Origin: DATCLS01 sp036563805
Lineage (GTDB): Bacteria > Actinomycetota > Acidimicrobiia > Acidimicrobiales > VFJN01
Length of the DNA stretch: 40,227 nucleotides
Assembly (NCBI GenBank): GCA_036563805.1
Contig: DATCLS010000057.1
Coordinates: forward strand, 1-40,227
Reading direction: 5' to 3'
Both the position numbers and the translations under genes were made by a program. The notes under the pieces were generated by a model, which did not search any database, was not told where the DNA came from, and saw nothing but the letters and a program-made list of their open reading frames with translations. Each line of letters begins with the position of its first letter. Position 1 is the first letter of the stretch. Of the stretch, positions 5,456 to 14,844 are shown one piece after another.

Positions 5456-7819
5456 ATGGCAGACCCCATCGTCGTGTCGGCACCCATCTCGGGTACCGAC
5501 CAAGAGATCAGGTTCGAGACCGGCAAGCTGGCGTTCCAGAGCCAGGGGGCCGTGGTCGCCACGCTGGGCAAGACGCAGGTGCTCGTCACCGCCAACGCGG
5601 CGCGCAACGTGCGGGAAGGCATCGACTTCTTCCCGCTGACGGTCGACGTCGAGGAGCGCATGTACGCCGCGGGGCGCATCCCGGGCAGCTTCTTCCGGCG
5701 TGAGGGCCGGCCCACCGATCTGGCCATCCTGACCTGTCGGCTGATCGACCGGCCGCTGCGGCCCAGCTTCGCCGAGGGCTACCGCAACGAGACCCAGGTC
5801 GTCGTCACGGTCATGGGCGTCGACGGGCAGAACCCGTACGACGTCCTGTCCATCAACGGCGCCTCGGCGGCGCTGATGGTGTCCGGCATCCCGTTCGAGG
5901 GGCCGATCGGCGCTGTCCGCATCGGCTGGAGCGCCGAGGGTCGCTGGGTGCCGCACCCCACCTACGAGCAGAGCGACAGCTCGACCTTCGAGCTCGTCGT
6001 GGCCGGCCGCCAGCTCGACGACGGCGACATCGCCATCATGATGGTCGAGGCCGGCGGCACCGAGCAGGCCTGGGACCTCTACCGGAACGGCACGCCGCAC
6101 GTCACCGAAGAGGTGATCGCCGGCGGGCTCGAGACCGCCAAGACCTGGATCCGCGAGTCCATCGAGGCCCAGCGCGAGCTGGTGGCCAAGGCCCAGGCCG
6201 CCGGACGGATCCAGCCGCTCGAGTGGGAGCCCCAGGTCGACTACACCGACGACATCTACGCCAGGGTCGAGGAGGTCGGCACCGCCCGCCTCACCGAGGT
6301 GGCCGGCATCACCCAGAAGGCCGAGCGCGAGGCCGCCCAGGGCGAGGCCGCCCGGGCGATCATCGACGAGCTGATCGGCGAGTTCCCCGACCGCGAGGCC
6401 GAGATCAGCGCCGCGGTCAAGGCGGTGCTCAAGAAGGTCGTGCGGCGCCGCATCGTGGAGGAGGGCATCCGCATCGACGGGCGCGGGCCCCGCGACATCC
6501 GGCCGCTCTCGGCCGAGGTGGCGGTCCTCCCCACGGCCCACGGCTCCGGCCTGTTCCAGCGGGGCGAGACCCAGGTCCTGAACGTGACCACGCTGGGCAT
6601 GCCGAAGATGGACCAGTTGCTCGACAACCTGGGCAACAAGGACCGCAAGCGGTACATGCACCACTACAACATGCCGCCCCACGCCAATGGCGAGACCGGG
6701 CGGGTGGGCAGCCCCAAGCGCCGCGAGATCGGCCACGGCCTGCTGGCCGAGCGGGCGCTGCTGCCGGTGGTGCCCAGCCAGGAGGAGTTCCCCTACACGC
6801 TCCGCCTGGTGTCCGAGGTGCTGTCGTCCAACGGGTCCACGTCGATGGCCTCGGTGTGTTCGTCGACCATGTCGCTGATGGACGCCGGCGTGCCGATCAA
6901 GGCGCCGGTGGCCGGCATCGCCATGGGCCTGGTGTACGCCGAGGGCAAGTACACGACGCTCACCGACATCCTGGGCGCCGAGGACGCCTTCGGCGACATG
7001 GACTTCAAGGTCGCCGGCACCACCGACTTCGTGACCGCGCTGCAGCTCGACACGAAGATCGACGGCCTGCCGGCCGACGTGCTGGCCCAGGCGCTGCAGC
7101 AGGCCTACGAGGCCCGCCTCGAGATCCTCGAGGTCATGCGCGGCGCCATCGCCGAGCCGCGCGAGGAGGTCGGCGAGACCGCCCCGAAGATCACGTCGTT
7201 CGAGATCCCGATCGACAAGATCGGCGAGGTGATCGGGCCCAAGGGCAAGGTCATCAACGCCATCACCGCCGAGACCGGCGCCGAGGTGAGCGTCGACGAC
7301 GACGGCATGGTCGGCACGGTCACGATCGGCTCGACCGACAAGGCCGCGGTCGAGGAGGCCCGCCGCCAGGTGCAGCTGATCCTCAACCCGCCGACGGCCG
7401 AGGTGGGTCAGGCCTACAAGGGCCGGGTGGTGAACATCACCAAGTTCGGCGCGTTCGTGAACATCCTCCCCGGGCGCGACGGCCTGCTCCACATCTCCAA
7501 GATCGGGGGCGGCAAGCGCATCGAGAAGGTCGAGGACGTGCTCGAGCTGGGCGACGAGGTCGAGGTCCGGGTCGACGACGTCGATCCCGGCGGCAAGGTC
7601 TCGCTCAGCCTGGCCTCGGCGCCCCCGCCGAAGGCCGACCGCGCCGGCACCGGCGACAACGGCGGCACCATCGCCAGCGAGCGGGTCAGCTTCGAGGACG
7701 CCTTCGACGCCGAGCTCAGTGACGAGCTGGGCGATCTCGGCCCGGCCGTCGCCACCGCTCCCGTGGGCGGCGAGGGGCGCGAGTCCGGCTCCCGCAGCCG
7801 TCGGCGCCGGCGGCGTTAG
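5456..7819 (+). CDS. pnp: Polynucleotide phosphorylase (PNPase)
   Basis: 787 aa from ATG 5456, chosen for AAAGGAGAG upstream; the frame is open further 5' but has no ribosome site there. Domain order: first RNase PH domain (about 1-150), helical domain, second RNase PH domain (about 320-560), KH domain (about 580-640, KIGEVIGPKGKVI) and S1 domain (about 650-720, GRVVNITKFGAFVNILPG). The tail is basic and ends SRSRRRRRR. Motifs such as FFRREGRP and SNGSTSMASVC are typical of the catalytic core. The enzyme degrades RNA 3' to 5' by phosphorolysis and can add heteropolymeric tails. It probably also answers to the hairpin upstream. The M16 peptidase follows after 7 bp, indicating one transcript. 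Confidence 0.98.
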   Translation: MADPIVVSAPISGTDQEIRFETGKLAFQSQGAVVATLGKTQVLVTANAARNVREGIDFFPLTVDVEERMYAAGRIPGSFFRREGRPTDLAILTCRLIDRPLRPSFAEGYRNETQVVVTVMGVDGQNPYDVLSINGASAALMVSGIPFEGPIGAVRIGWSAEGRWVPHPTYEQSDSSTFELVVAGRQLDDGDIAIMMVEAGGTEQAWDLYRNGTPHVTEEVIAGGLETAKTWIRESIEAQRELVAKAQAAGRIQPLEWEPQVDYTDDIYARVEEVGTARLTEVAGITQKAEREAAQGEAARAIIDELIGEFPDREAEISAAVKAVLKKVVRRRIVEEGIRIDGRGPRDIRPLSAEVAVLPTAHGSGLFQRGETQVLNVTTLGMPKMDQLLDNLGNKDRKRYMHHYNMPPHANGETGRVGSPKRREIGHGLLAERALLPVVPSQEEFPYTLRLVSEVLSSNGSTSMASVCSSTMSLMDAGVPIKAPVAGIAMGLVYAEGKYTTLTDILGAEDAFGDMDFKVAGTTDFVTALQLDTKIDGLPADVLAQALQQAYEARLEILEVMRGAIAEPREEVGETAPKITSFEIPIDKIGEVIGPKGKVINAITAETGAEVSVDDDGMVGTVTIGSTDKAAVEEARRQVQLILNPPTAEVGQAYKGRVVNITKFGAFVNILPGRDGLLHISKIGGGKRIEKVEDVLELGDEVEVRVDDVDPGGKVSLSLASAPPPKADRAGTGDNGGTIASERVSFEDAFDAELSDELGDLGPAVATAPVGGEGRESGSRSRRRRRR

Positions 7820-7826
7820 GGCCGGC

Positions 7827-9101
7827 GTGGCGCCCGTGCCGTCCTCGCCGACCGAGGAGATCCGGGAGTCCCGGCTCGCTAACGGCGTCCGCGTCGTCAC
7901 CGAGCGGATGCCCGAGGCCCGCTCGGTGACCGTCGGCGTCTGGGTCGGCGTCGGCGGCCGCGACGAGCCCGGCCCCCTGGCCGGCGCCTCGCACTTCCTC
8001 GAGCACCTGCTGTTCAAGGGGACGTCGACCCGCTCGGCCCGCCAGATCGCGGAGGCGATCGACGCGGTCGGCGGTGAGATGAACGCCTTCACCAGCCGCG
8101 AGCACACCGCGTACTACACGCGGCTGCCCGCGGCCCGGGCCGAGCTGGGCTTCGAGATCCTCGGCGACGTGCTCACCGACCCGGCGTTCCGGCCCCACGA
8201 GGTCGAGGCCGAGCGGCAGGTGATCCTCGAAGAGATCCTGATGAACCTCGACGTGCCCGAGGACCACGTCCACACGCTGCTGGCCGAGGCGCTGTTCCCC
8301 GACCACCCGCTGGGCCGCGAGGTGCTCGGCACCCGCGAGACCGTCGAGGCGGCGACGCGCGATCAGATTGCCGAGTTCTTCCGCCACTGGTACCGGCCCC
8401 ACAACCTGGTCGTCGCCGCGGCCGGCAACGTCGACCACCACGCGGTCGTCGACGCCTTCGAGCGGTCGCTGGGCGGCCTGAGCGGGGGCGACCGGCCGGA
8501 GCGGGCCACGCCGGCGCGGCCGCCCGAGCCGGTCGTGGTCCAGGCCGAGGCCACCGAGCAGGTCCACATCGCCATGGGCTGGCGGGCCGTCTCCCACGAT
8601 GACGAGCGCCGCTACGCCCTCACCGTGGCCAACCAGGTGCTGGGCGGCGGCATGTCGAGCCGGCTGTTCCAGGAGGTCCGCGAGGAGCGGGGGCTGTGCT
8701 ACTCGGTCTACTCCTGGGCCTCGACCTACACCGACTCGGGGTGCGCCGGCATCTACGCCGGCACCGGCCCCTCGCGGGTCGGCGAGCTGCTGACGGTCGT
8801 CGATGACGAGATCGCCAAGCTGGTGGCCTCGGGCGTCACCGAGTCGGAGCTGGCCGTGGCCAAGGGGTACATCGAGGGCTCGCTGCTGCTCGGCCTCGAG
8901 GACTCCGGGGCCCGCATGAGCCGGCTGGGCCGCAGCCTGATGGCCCGCGACGAGATCATCCCGCTCGACGAGCAGCTGGCCCGCATCCAAGCGGTGACCG
9001 CCGACGACGTCGCCGCGGTGGCCGCCGACGTGTTCGGCGGCCCGCGCTCGCTGGCCGTCATCGGCCAGGTCGACGAGGAGACGCTGGCGAGCGTCGCCTG
9101 A
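7827..9101 (+). CDS. M16-family zinc metallopeptidase (processing-peptidase-like)
   Basis: 424 aa if started at GTG 7827, 7 bp after the pnp stop; GTG 7836 is an equally possible start. The N-terminal half holds the inverted zinc motif HFLEH (HxxEH), with the downstream glutamate region EAERQVILEEI about 75 residues later, so it is the catalytic-type subunit. The second half carries the R/Y-containing M16C segment (GMSSRLFQEVREERGLCYSVYSW). Length and order match the single-gene bacterial M16B peptidases related to the mitochondrial processing peptidase. The pnp-M16 gene pair is conserved in actinobacteria. The natural substrate is unknown. A strong palindromic hairpin lies downstream. Confidence 0.93.
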   Translation: MAPVPSSPTEEIRESRLANGVRVVTERMPEARSVTVGVWVGVGGRDEPGPLAGASHFLEHLLFKGTSTRSARQIAEAIDAVGGEMNAFTSREHTAYYTRLPAARAELGFEILGDVLTDPAFRPHEVEAERQVILEEILMNLDVPEDHVHTLLAEALFPDHPLGREVLGTRETVEAATRDQIAEFFRHWYRPHNLVVAAAGNVDHHAVVDAFERSLGGLSGGDRPERATPARPPEPVVVQAEATEQVHIAMGWRAVSHDDERRYALTVANQVLGGGMSSRLFQEVREERGLCYSVYSWASTYTDSGCAGIYAGTGPSRVGELLTVVDDEIAKLVASGVTESELAVAKGYIEGSLLLGLEDSGARMSRLGRSLMARDEIIPLDEQLARIQAVTADDVAAVAADVFGGPRSLAVIGQVDEETLASVA

Positions 9102-9165
9102 GCCGTCGACCCCGCGCCGGGTCGGTGACCCGGGCAGGGGGTTCGGGCAGGGTGGGCGGTCCCGG

Positions 9166-9197
9166 CCTGAGGGGTCCCTCAGGTGGGTCCCCTCAGG
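9166..9197. terminator. Bidirectional terminator with two alternative hairpins
   Basis: CCTGAGGG (9166-9173) can pair with CCCTCAGG (9176-9183). Alternatively CCTGAGGGG (9166-9174) can pair with the perfect nine-base partner CCCCTCAGG (9189-9197). The distal arm includes the TGA stop codon of the converging ATP-grasp gene. It is well placed to end transcription from both M16 and the ATP-grasp gene. Confidence 0.7.
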
Positions 9198-10506
9198 CGA
9201 GGCCGGAGGGGACGCCGAGCGGCACCGCGGTCGAGCCGTCCGCGTAGTGGAGGCGCAGGGCGCCCACGACCTCCTCGGCGTACGCCCGCGCCCGGTCGCC
9301 GGTGGGATCGACGGCGACGACGCGGCCCAGGTAGGCCTCGTTGTCGTCGGGCCGGGGCGCCTCCACCGGGGTCGGCACCGTGCAGGTCAGCACCCGGGGG
9401 TCGCCGGCCGCGTCGTCGAGGCCCGAGACGCGCTCGACGCGTCCCGCCTTGGGCGAGACGACGAAGACGACGGCGGCGCTGCCGCCGGGGACCGTGGCCG
9501 ACGGCCGCGGCGCCCCGACCCGGCCCAGCTCCGGCTCCCGGCCGAGGGCCAGGTCGACGGTGGCGGCGAGCGTGTTGGTCCCGGTGACGAGCTCGACCAG
9601 CTCGAAGATGTGGCCGCCGCCCTGGCGGGGGTTGATCTCCACGAGTCGGGGGCCGTCCTCGGTCACCATGACCTCGGTGTGGCTGACGCCGTGGGTGAAG
9701 CCGATGGCGTCCAGCGCCGCCACCGTGAACGCCTCGACCTCGGCCGTCACCCGGGGGTCGAGCCGGGCGGGCACCATGTGGCCCGACTCCACGAAGGCCG
9801 GCGGCCCGGCGACGCTCTTGTCGGTGATGGCCACCACGGTGGTGCGGCCGGCGACCGTGACGGCCTCGACGCTGATCTCGGTGCCCCACAGCACCTCTTC
9901 GAGCAGCAGCAGGCGCTGGAGGGGTTGGCCCCGGGTGTTGCGCTCCCGGTCGCGCACGTCCCAGAAGCTGTCCTTGAGCCCGGCCTCGTCGACGACCAGG
10001 CGGACCGCCGTGCCGGCGTTGAGGTCCACGGGCTTGGCCACCAGCGGCAGCCCGAGGCGGGCCGCGGCGGCCGTGGCGCCCGACCACGTGGCCGCAACGG
10101 CGAACGCCGGGTTGGGCAGCCCGGCCCGGTCGAGCGCGGCCCTGACCAGGTGCTTGCGGGTGGCCGCCTGCATGACCGTGGGCGGGGCGCCCGGCAGGCC
10201 GAGCCGCTCGGCCACGGCCGCCACCGTGCCCAGGTAGTAGTCGCAGGTGGTCAGCACGCCGTCGATCCGGCGCCGGCGGGCGACGGCGACGGCCGCCTCG
10301 GTCGCGGCGGTCAGGTCGTTCGTCTCGGCCACGACGACCTCGTCGGCCCCAGCGACGGCGGGGTGCGGCGTGCCGGCCGACGACGACGGGTAGAGCCCGG
10401 GGTCGCGGGTGAGCAGCACGTAGTCGTGGCCGAGGTCGCGCAGCAGGGGCGGGAGGGATCGGCCGGTGGAGTTGATCCAGCTCTCCACCATGAGGAGGGT
10501 TGCCAT
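9193..10506 (-). CDS. ATP-grasp domain ligase (carboxylate-amine ligase type)
   Basis: 437 aa from ATG 10506, with GAAGGA about 9 nt upstream; the frame is open far upstream but the family similarity starts at MATLLMVES. Order: N-terminal pre-ATP-grasp domain (about 1-120, with GVLTTCDYYLG), the central ATP-binding lobe with a lysine in LPLVAKP, a hinge LLLEEVLWGTEISVEA, and the metal-binding EINPRQGGGHIFELVE near residue 315. The C-terminal about 100 residues resemble the BacD/YwfE L-amino-acid ligase subgroup. Such enzymes activate a carboxylate as acyl phosphate and join it to an amine or amino acid. No peptide or siderophore cluster genes adjoin it. A membrane-anchored esterase is divergent from it. 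The substrate is unknown. Confidence 0.82.
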   Translation of the reverse strand: MATLLMVESWINSTGRSLPPLLRDLGHDYVLLTRDPGLYPSSSAGTPHPAVAGADEVVVAETNDLTAATEAAVAVARRRRIDGVLTTCDYYLGTVAAVAERLGLPGAPPTVMQAATRKHLVRAALDRAGLPNPAFAVAATWSGATAAAARLGLPLVAKPVDLNAGTAVRLVVDEAGLKDSFWDVRDRERNTRGQPLQRLLLLEEVLWGTEISVEAVTVAGRTTVVAITDKSVAGPPAFVESGHMVPARLDPRVTAEVEAFTVAALDAIGFTHGVSHTEVMVTEDGPRLVEINPRQGGGHIFELVELVTGTNTLAATVDLALGREPELGRVGAPRPSATVPGGSAAVVFVVSPKAGRVERVSGLDDAAGDPRVLTCTVPTPVEAPRPDDNEAYLGRVVAVDPTGDRARAYAEEVVGALRLHYADGSTAVPLGVPSGLA

Positions 10507-10634
10507 CGGGGAGGGTTCCTTCGTCGTCGGTGACTCGGGTCGGTGACTCGGGCGGGCGGTCTTGCTACCGAGCGCGCGGGCGCGTGACAAGCACCCCACG
10601 CTCCGCTGCGGTACCGGTCGCGTCCTACGCCGGG

Positions 10635-10640
10635 TAACGT
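10635..10640 (+). promoter_or_regulatory. Putative -10 box of the esterase gene (leaderless)
   Basis: TAACGT, seven bases before the GTG at 10648, with no Shine-Dalgarno sequence. The 140-bp divergent region shared with the ATP-grasp gene (10507-10647) holds no other clear site. Confidence 0.45.
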
Positions 10641-10647
10641 CGGGAGC

Positions 10648-11937
10648 GTGAGGCCCGGGAACCGCATGCTGCTGTTCGGCGCCGCCTCCGCGTTCTTCAC
10701 GGCCAACACGCTCCGCCCGTTCGACCGCAACGGGCCGGCCGCGCTGCCGTGCTTCGTGGCCGCTCTCGGGCCCTCCGAGTTCCCCACCCACGAGCTGGTG
10801 ATCCAGAGCGGCCTCGGCCTCCTCGCCGCCCGCCGCGGCGGCGCCCGGGGGCTGCGAGGCGCGCTCGGCCTCGGGCTCACCGCCGCGTCGTTCGCCGGGC
10901 TGTGGCAGCTGCGACGCGAGGCCCAGCGCGCAGGCGACGTGCTGGAGGCGGCCCTGGTCGACGGGCTCGGCCCCGACTACCACCAGCGCATCGCCGAGCC
11001 GTTCGCTCCCACGGCCGACGTCCCGGTCACCCGCCGGTCGCTCGTGCCCGCCGGCCGGCGCGACCGGGCCCGCTACCGGGCGGCCCGCAACCTGGCCTAC
11101 GGCGAGCACGGGGTGCGCAACCAGCTCGACGTGTGGCGGCGCGCCGACCTGCCGAGCGACGCCCGGGCCCCGGTGATCCTCCAGGTCCACGGCGGGGCCT
11201 GGATCGTCGGCCGCAAGGAGGGACAGGGCGAGCCGCTGCTCAGCCACCTGGCCGAGCGGGGCTGGGTGGGCGTGACGATCAACTACCGGCTGAGCCCGCG
11301 GGCGACCTGGCCCGACCACATCGTCGACGTCAAGCGGGCCATCGCCTGGACCCGGGCGTCGATCGCCGAGCACGGCGGCGACCCCGACTTCATCGTGGTC
11401 ACCGGCGGCTCGGCCGGCGCCCACCTGGCCAGCCTGGCCGCCCTCACGCCGGGGCTCGCCGAGCTGCAGCCCGGGTTCGAGGACGCCGACACGAGCGTGG
11501 CGGCCGCGGTCCCCATGTACGGGCTGTACGACATCACGCGGACCGACGACCCGTTCGGCCGGCGGCTCGAGTCGCTCGTGGCCGGCAAGGTGCTGAAGAC
11601 CCGGCTGGCCGACGACCGCCCCCGCTGGGAGCAGGCGTCGCCGATCACCCACGTGCACCCGGGCGCGCCGCCGTTCTTCGTCGTGCACGGCGTCAACGAC
11701 TCGGTGATCCCCATCGAGCAGGCCCGGTCGTTCGTCGACCGGCTGCGGGCCGTGTCCGAGCACCCGGTCGTCTACGCCGAGCTGCCCCGGGCCCAGCACG
11801 CCTTCGACATGGCCCGCTCGGTGCGGACCCACCACACCGTGCGGGCCATCGAGCGTTTCCTGGCCGTGGTCCGGTCCCGGCAGGGGGGCGCCACCCCGGC
11901 CGAGTCGGTCACGTCCGACCGGGCCGAGCGGGTCTGA
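10648..11937 (+). CDS. Alpha/beta hydrolase, esterase/lipase of the HGGAW class, membrane-associated
   Basis: 429 aa from GTG 10648. The first about 100 residues contain hydrophobic stretches (LLFGAASAFF, GLGLLAARR, GLTAASFAGLW) that look like membrane segments or a membrane-binding hairpin. The catalytic domain follows, with the oxyanion HGGAW motif near residue 179, the nucleophile GGSAGAH near 252, the acid in HGVNDSVIP and the histidine in AQHAFD. This is the hormone-sensitive-lipase / BD-FAE arrangement and all triad residues are present. A similar N-terminally anchored architecture is known among actinobacterial esterases. It may hydrolyse lipid or xenobiotic esters at the membrane; the substrate is not indicated by neighbours. 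Confidence 0.85.
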   Translation: MRPGNRMLLFGAASAFFTANTLRPFDRNGPAALPCFVAALGPSEFPTHELVIQSGLGLLAARRGGARGLRGALGLGLTAASFAGLWQLRREAQRAGDVLEAALVDGLGPDYHQRIAEPFAPTADVPVTRRSLVPAGRRDRARYRAARNLAYGEHGVRNQLDVWRRADLPSDARAPVILQVHGGAWIVGRKEGQGEPLLSHLAERGWVGVTINYRLSPRATWPDHIVDVKRAIAWTRASIAEHGGDPDFIVVTGGSAGAHLASLAALTPGLAELQPGFEDADTSVAAAVPMYGLYDITRTDDPFGRRLESLVAGKVLKTRLADDRPRWEQASPITHVHPGAPPFFVVHGVNDSVIPIEQARSFVDRLRAVSEHPVVYAELPRAQHAFDMARSVRTHHTVRAIERFLAVVRSRQGGATPAESVTSDRAERV

Positions 11938-11949
11938 CCGGGCGTCGGC

Positions 11950-11989
11950 CGGGCCCGATCAGCCGTGGCGGCCGGCTACCGGGGGCCCG
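11950..11989. terminator. Convergent terminator between esterase and ABC-F genes
   Basis: An outer stem CGGGCCC (11950-11956) / GGGCCCG (11983-11989) encloses an inner AGCCG/CGGCT pairing. It sits exactly between two converging stop codons. There is no U-tract. Confidence 0.5.
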
Positions 11990-11999
11990 AGCGGGCGGC

Positions 12000-13823
<1,824 letters not shown>

Positions 13824-13880
13824 GGCAACTGCTCCAGCTCGAAGGACGGACGAGTCGGTGGCGGTGCCGTGCCGTTACAC

Positions 13881-13898
13881 GCCGGTCACCCTACCGGC
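13881..13898 (-). promoter_or_regulatory. ABC-F promoter with an inverted repeat over the -10
   Basis: On the minus strand TAGGGT (13893-13888) fits a -10 box and would give a leader of about 58 nt. It is framed by GCCGGT (13881-13886) and ACCGGC (13893-13898), a perfect six-base inverted repeat that could be a repressor site or a 5'-end hairpin. The leader region encodes no obvious attenuator peptide. Confidence 0.4.
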
Positions 13899-13936
13899 GC
13901 GCCCCCGAACCGGCGACCGGATTGCCGGCGACCGCA

Positions 13937-13942
13937 TAGCAT
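13937..13942 (+). promoter_or_regulatory. Putative -10 box of dapB (leaderless)
   Basis: TAGCAT lies nine bases before ATG 13952. No Shine-Dalgarno sequence is present in the intervening bases, so translation from the very 5' end is likely. Confidence 0.45.
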
Positions 13943-13951
13943 GCAGCGGGT

Positions 13952-14743
13952 ATGACGATCCGTGTCGGAGTGTTCGGGGCTGCCGGCCGCATGGGGCGGA
14001 CGGTGTGCCAGGCGGTGGCGTCCGATCCGGAGCTCGAGCTGGTGGGCGCGGTCGACCCCCACCACGCGGGGCTCGACCTGCGCCACGCGGTCGGCGTCGA
14101 CGTGCCCGAGGTCCACCTCGACCCCGACCCCTCCGCGCTGGTCGACAAGGGCGTCGAGGTGGTGGTCGACTTCACGCTGCTGGAGGCGGCGCGGCGCAAC
14201 CTGGCCTGGGCGGCCGAGAACGGCGTCCACGCGGTGGTGGGCACGACCGGCTTCACCGAGGACGACTACGCCGGGCTGCGCAAGGCGTTCACCCGGTCCA
14301 ACTGCATCGTCGCGCCCAACTTCGCCATCGGCGCCGTGCTGATGATGCGGTTCGCCGAGATGGCCGCGCCGTGGTTCGAGACGGCCGAGATCATCGAGCT
14401 GCACCACGACCAGAAGGCCGACGCGCCGTCCGGCACGGCGATGCTGACCGTGCAGCGCATGGCCGAGGCGTCCGCCGACTGGGGCGACGACCCGACCAGC
14501 AACGAGGTCGTGCCCGGGGCCCGGGGCGGCAAGGGGCCGGGTGGCATCCCGGTCCACGCCGTGCGGCTCAAGGGCCTGGTGGCGCACCAGGAGGTGCTGC
14601 TGGGCACGACCGGCCAGTCGCTCACCATCCGCCACGACAGCTACGACCGGTCGAGCTTCATGCCCGGCGTCGTGCTGGCGGTCAAGCAGGTGGCCGACCG
14701 GCCCGGCCTCACCATCGGCCTCGACGAGCTGCTCGGGCTCTGA
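13952..14743 (+). CDS. dapB: 4-hydroxy-tetrahydrodipicolinate reductase
   Basis: 263 aa from ATG 13952. The N-terminal Rossmann fold shows GAAGRMG, the GTTGF segment follows near residue 92, and the catalytic HHDQKADAPSGTA motif lies near 150. The C-terminal FMPGVVLAVK is typical. It reduces 4-hydroxy-tetrahydrodipicolinate with NAD(P)H in the diaminopimelate/lysine pathway, needed for peptidoglycan. The length is typical. In many actinobacteria dapB follows the M16 peptidase directly; here three genes intervene. An acyl-CoA synthetase follows under its own promoter. Confidence 0.97.
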   Translation: MTIRVGVFGAAGRMGRTVCQAVASDPELELVGAVDPHHAGLDLRHAVGVDVPEVHLDPDPSALVDKGVEVVVDFTLLEAARRNLAWAAENGVHAVVGTTGFTEDDYAGLRKAFTRSNCIVAPNFAIGAVLMMRFAEMAAPWFETAEIIELHHDQKADAPSGTAMLTVQRMAEASADWGDDPTSNEVVPGARGGKGPGGIPVHAVRLKGLVAHQEVLLGTTGQSLTIRHDSYDRSSFMPGVVLAVKQVADRPGLTIGLDELLGL

Positions 14744-14778
14744 CCCGGGCGACGGGGCCGGGCGGTCGGCGCGCGGGT

Positions 14779-14801
14779 TACAGTTTCTGACGAGACGTCA
14801 G
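14779..14801 (+). promoter_or_regulatory. Acyl-CoA synthetase promoter with palindromic operator
   Basis: A -10-like TACAGT (14779-14784) is followed immediately by the perfect inverted repeat CTGACG-AGA-CGTCAG (14787-14801), which would span the transcription start. This position and form suit a TetR-family repressor, a common control on actinobacterial fatty-acid activation genes. The regulator is not in the window. Confidence 0.55.
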
Positions 14802-14844
14802 GTCCGGGAAGTGGCGGCGCGGCCGCCGAAGGGGGAGGGCATCC

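Noticed and set aside
5345..8107. Long minus-strand open frame opposite pnp
   Set aside because: Overlaps the unmistakable PNPase gene; the product has no recognisable motif.
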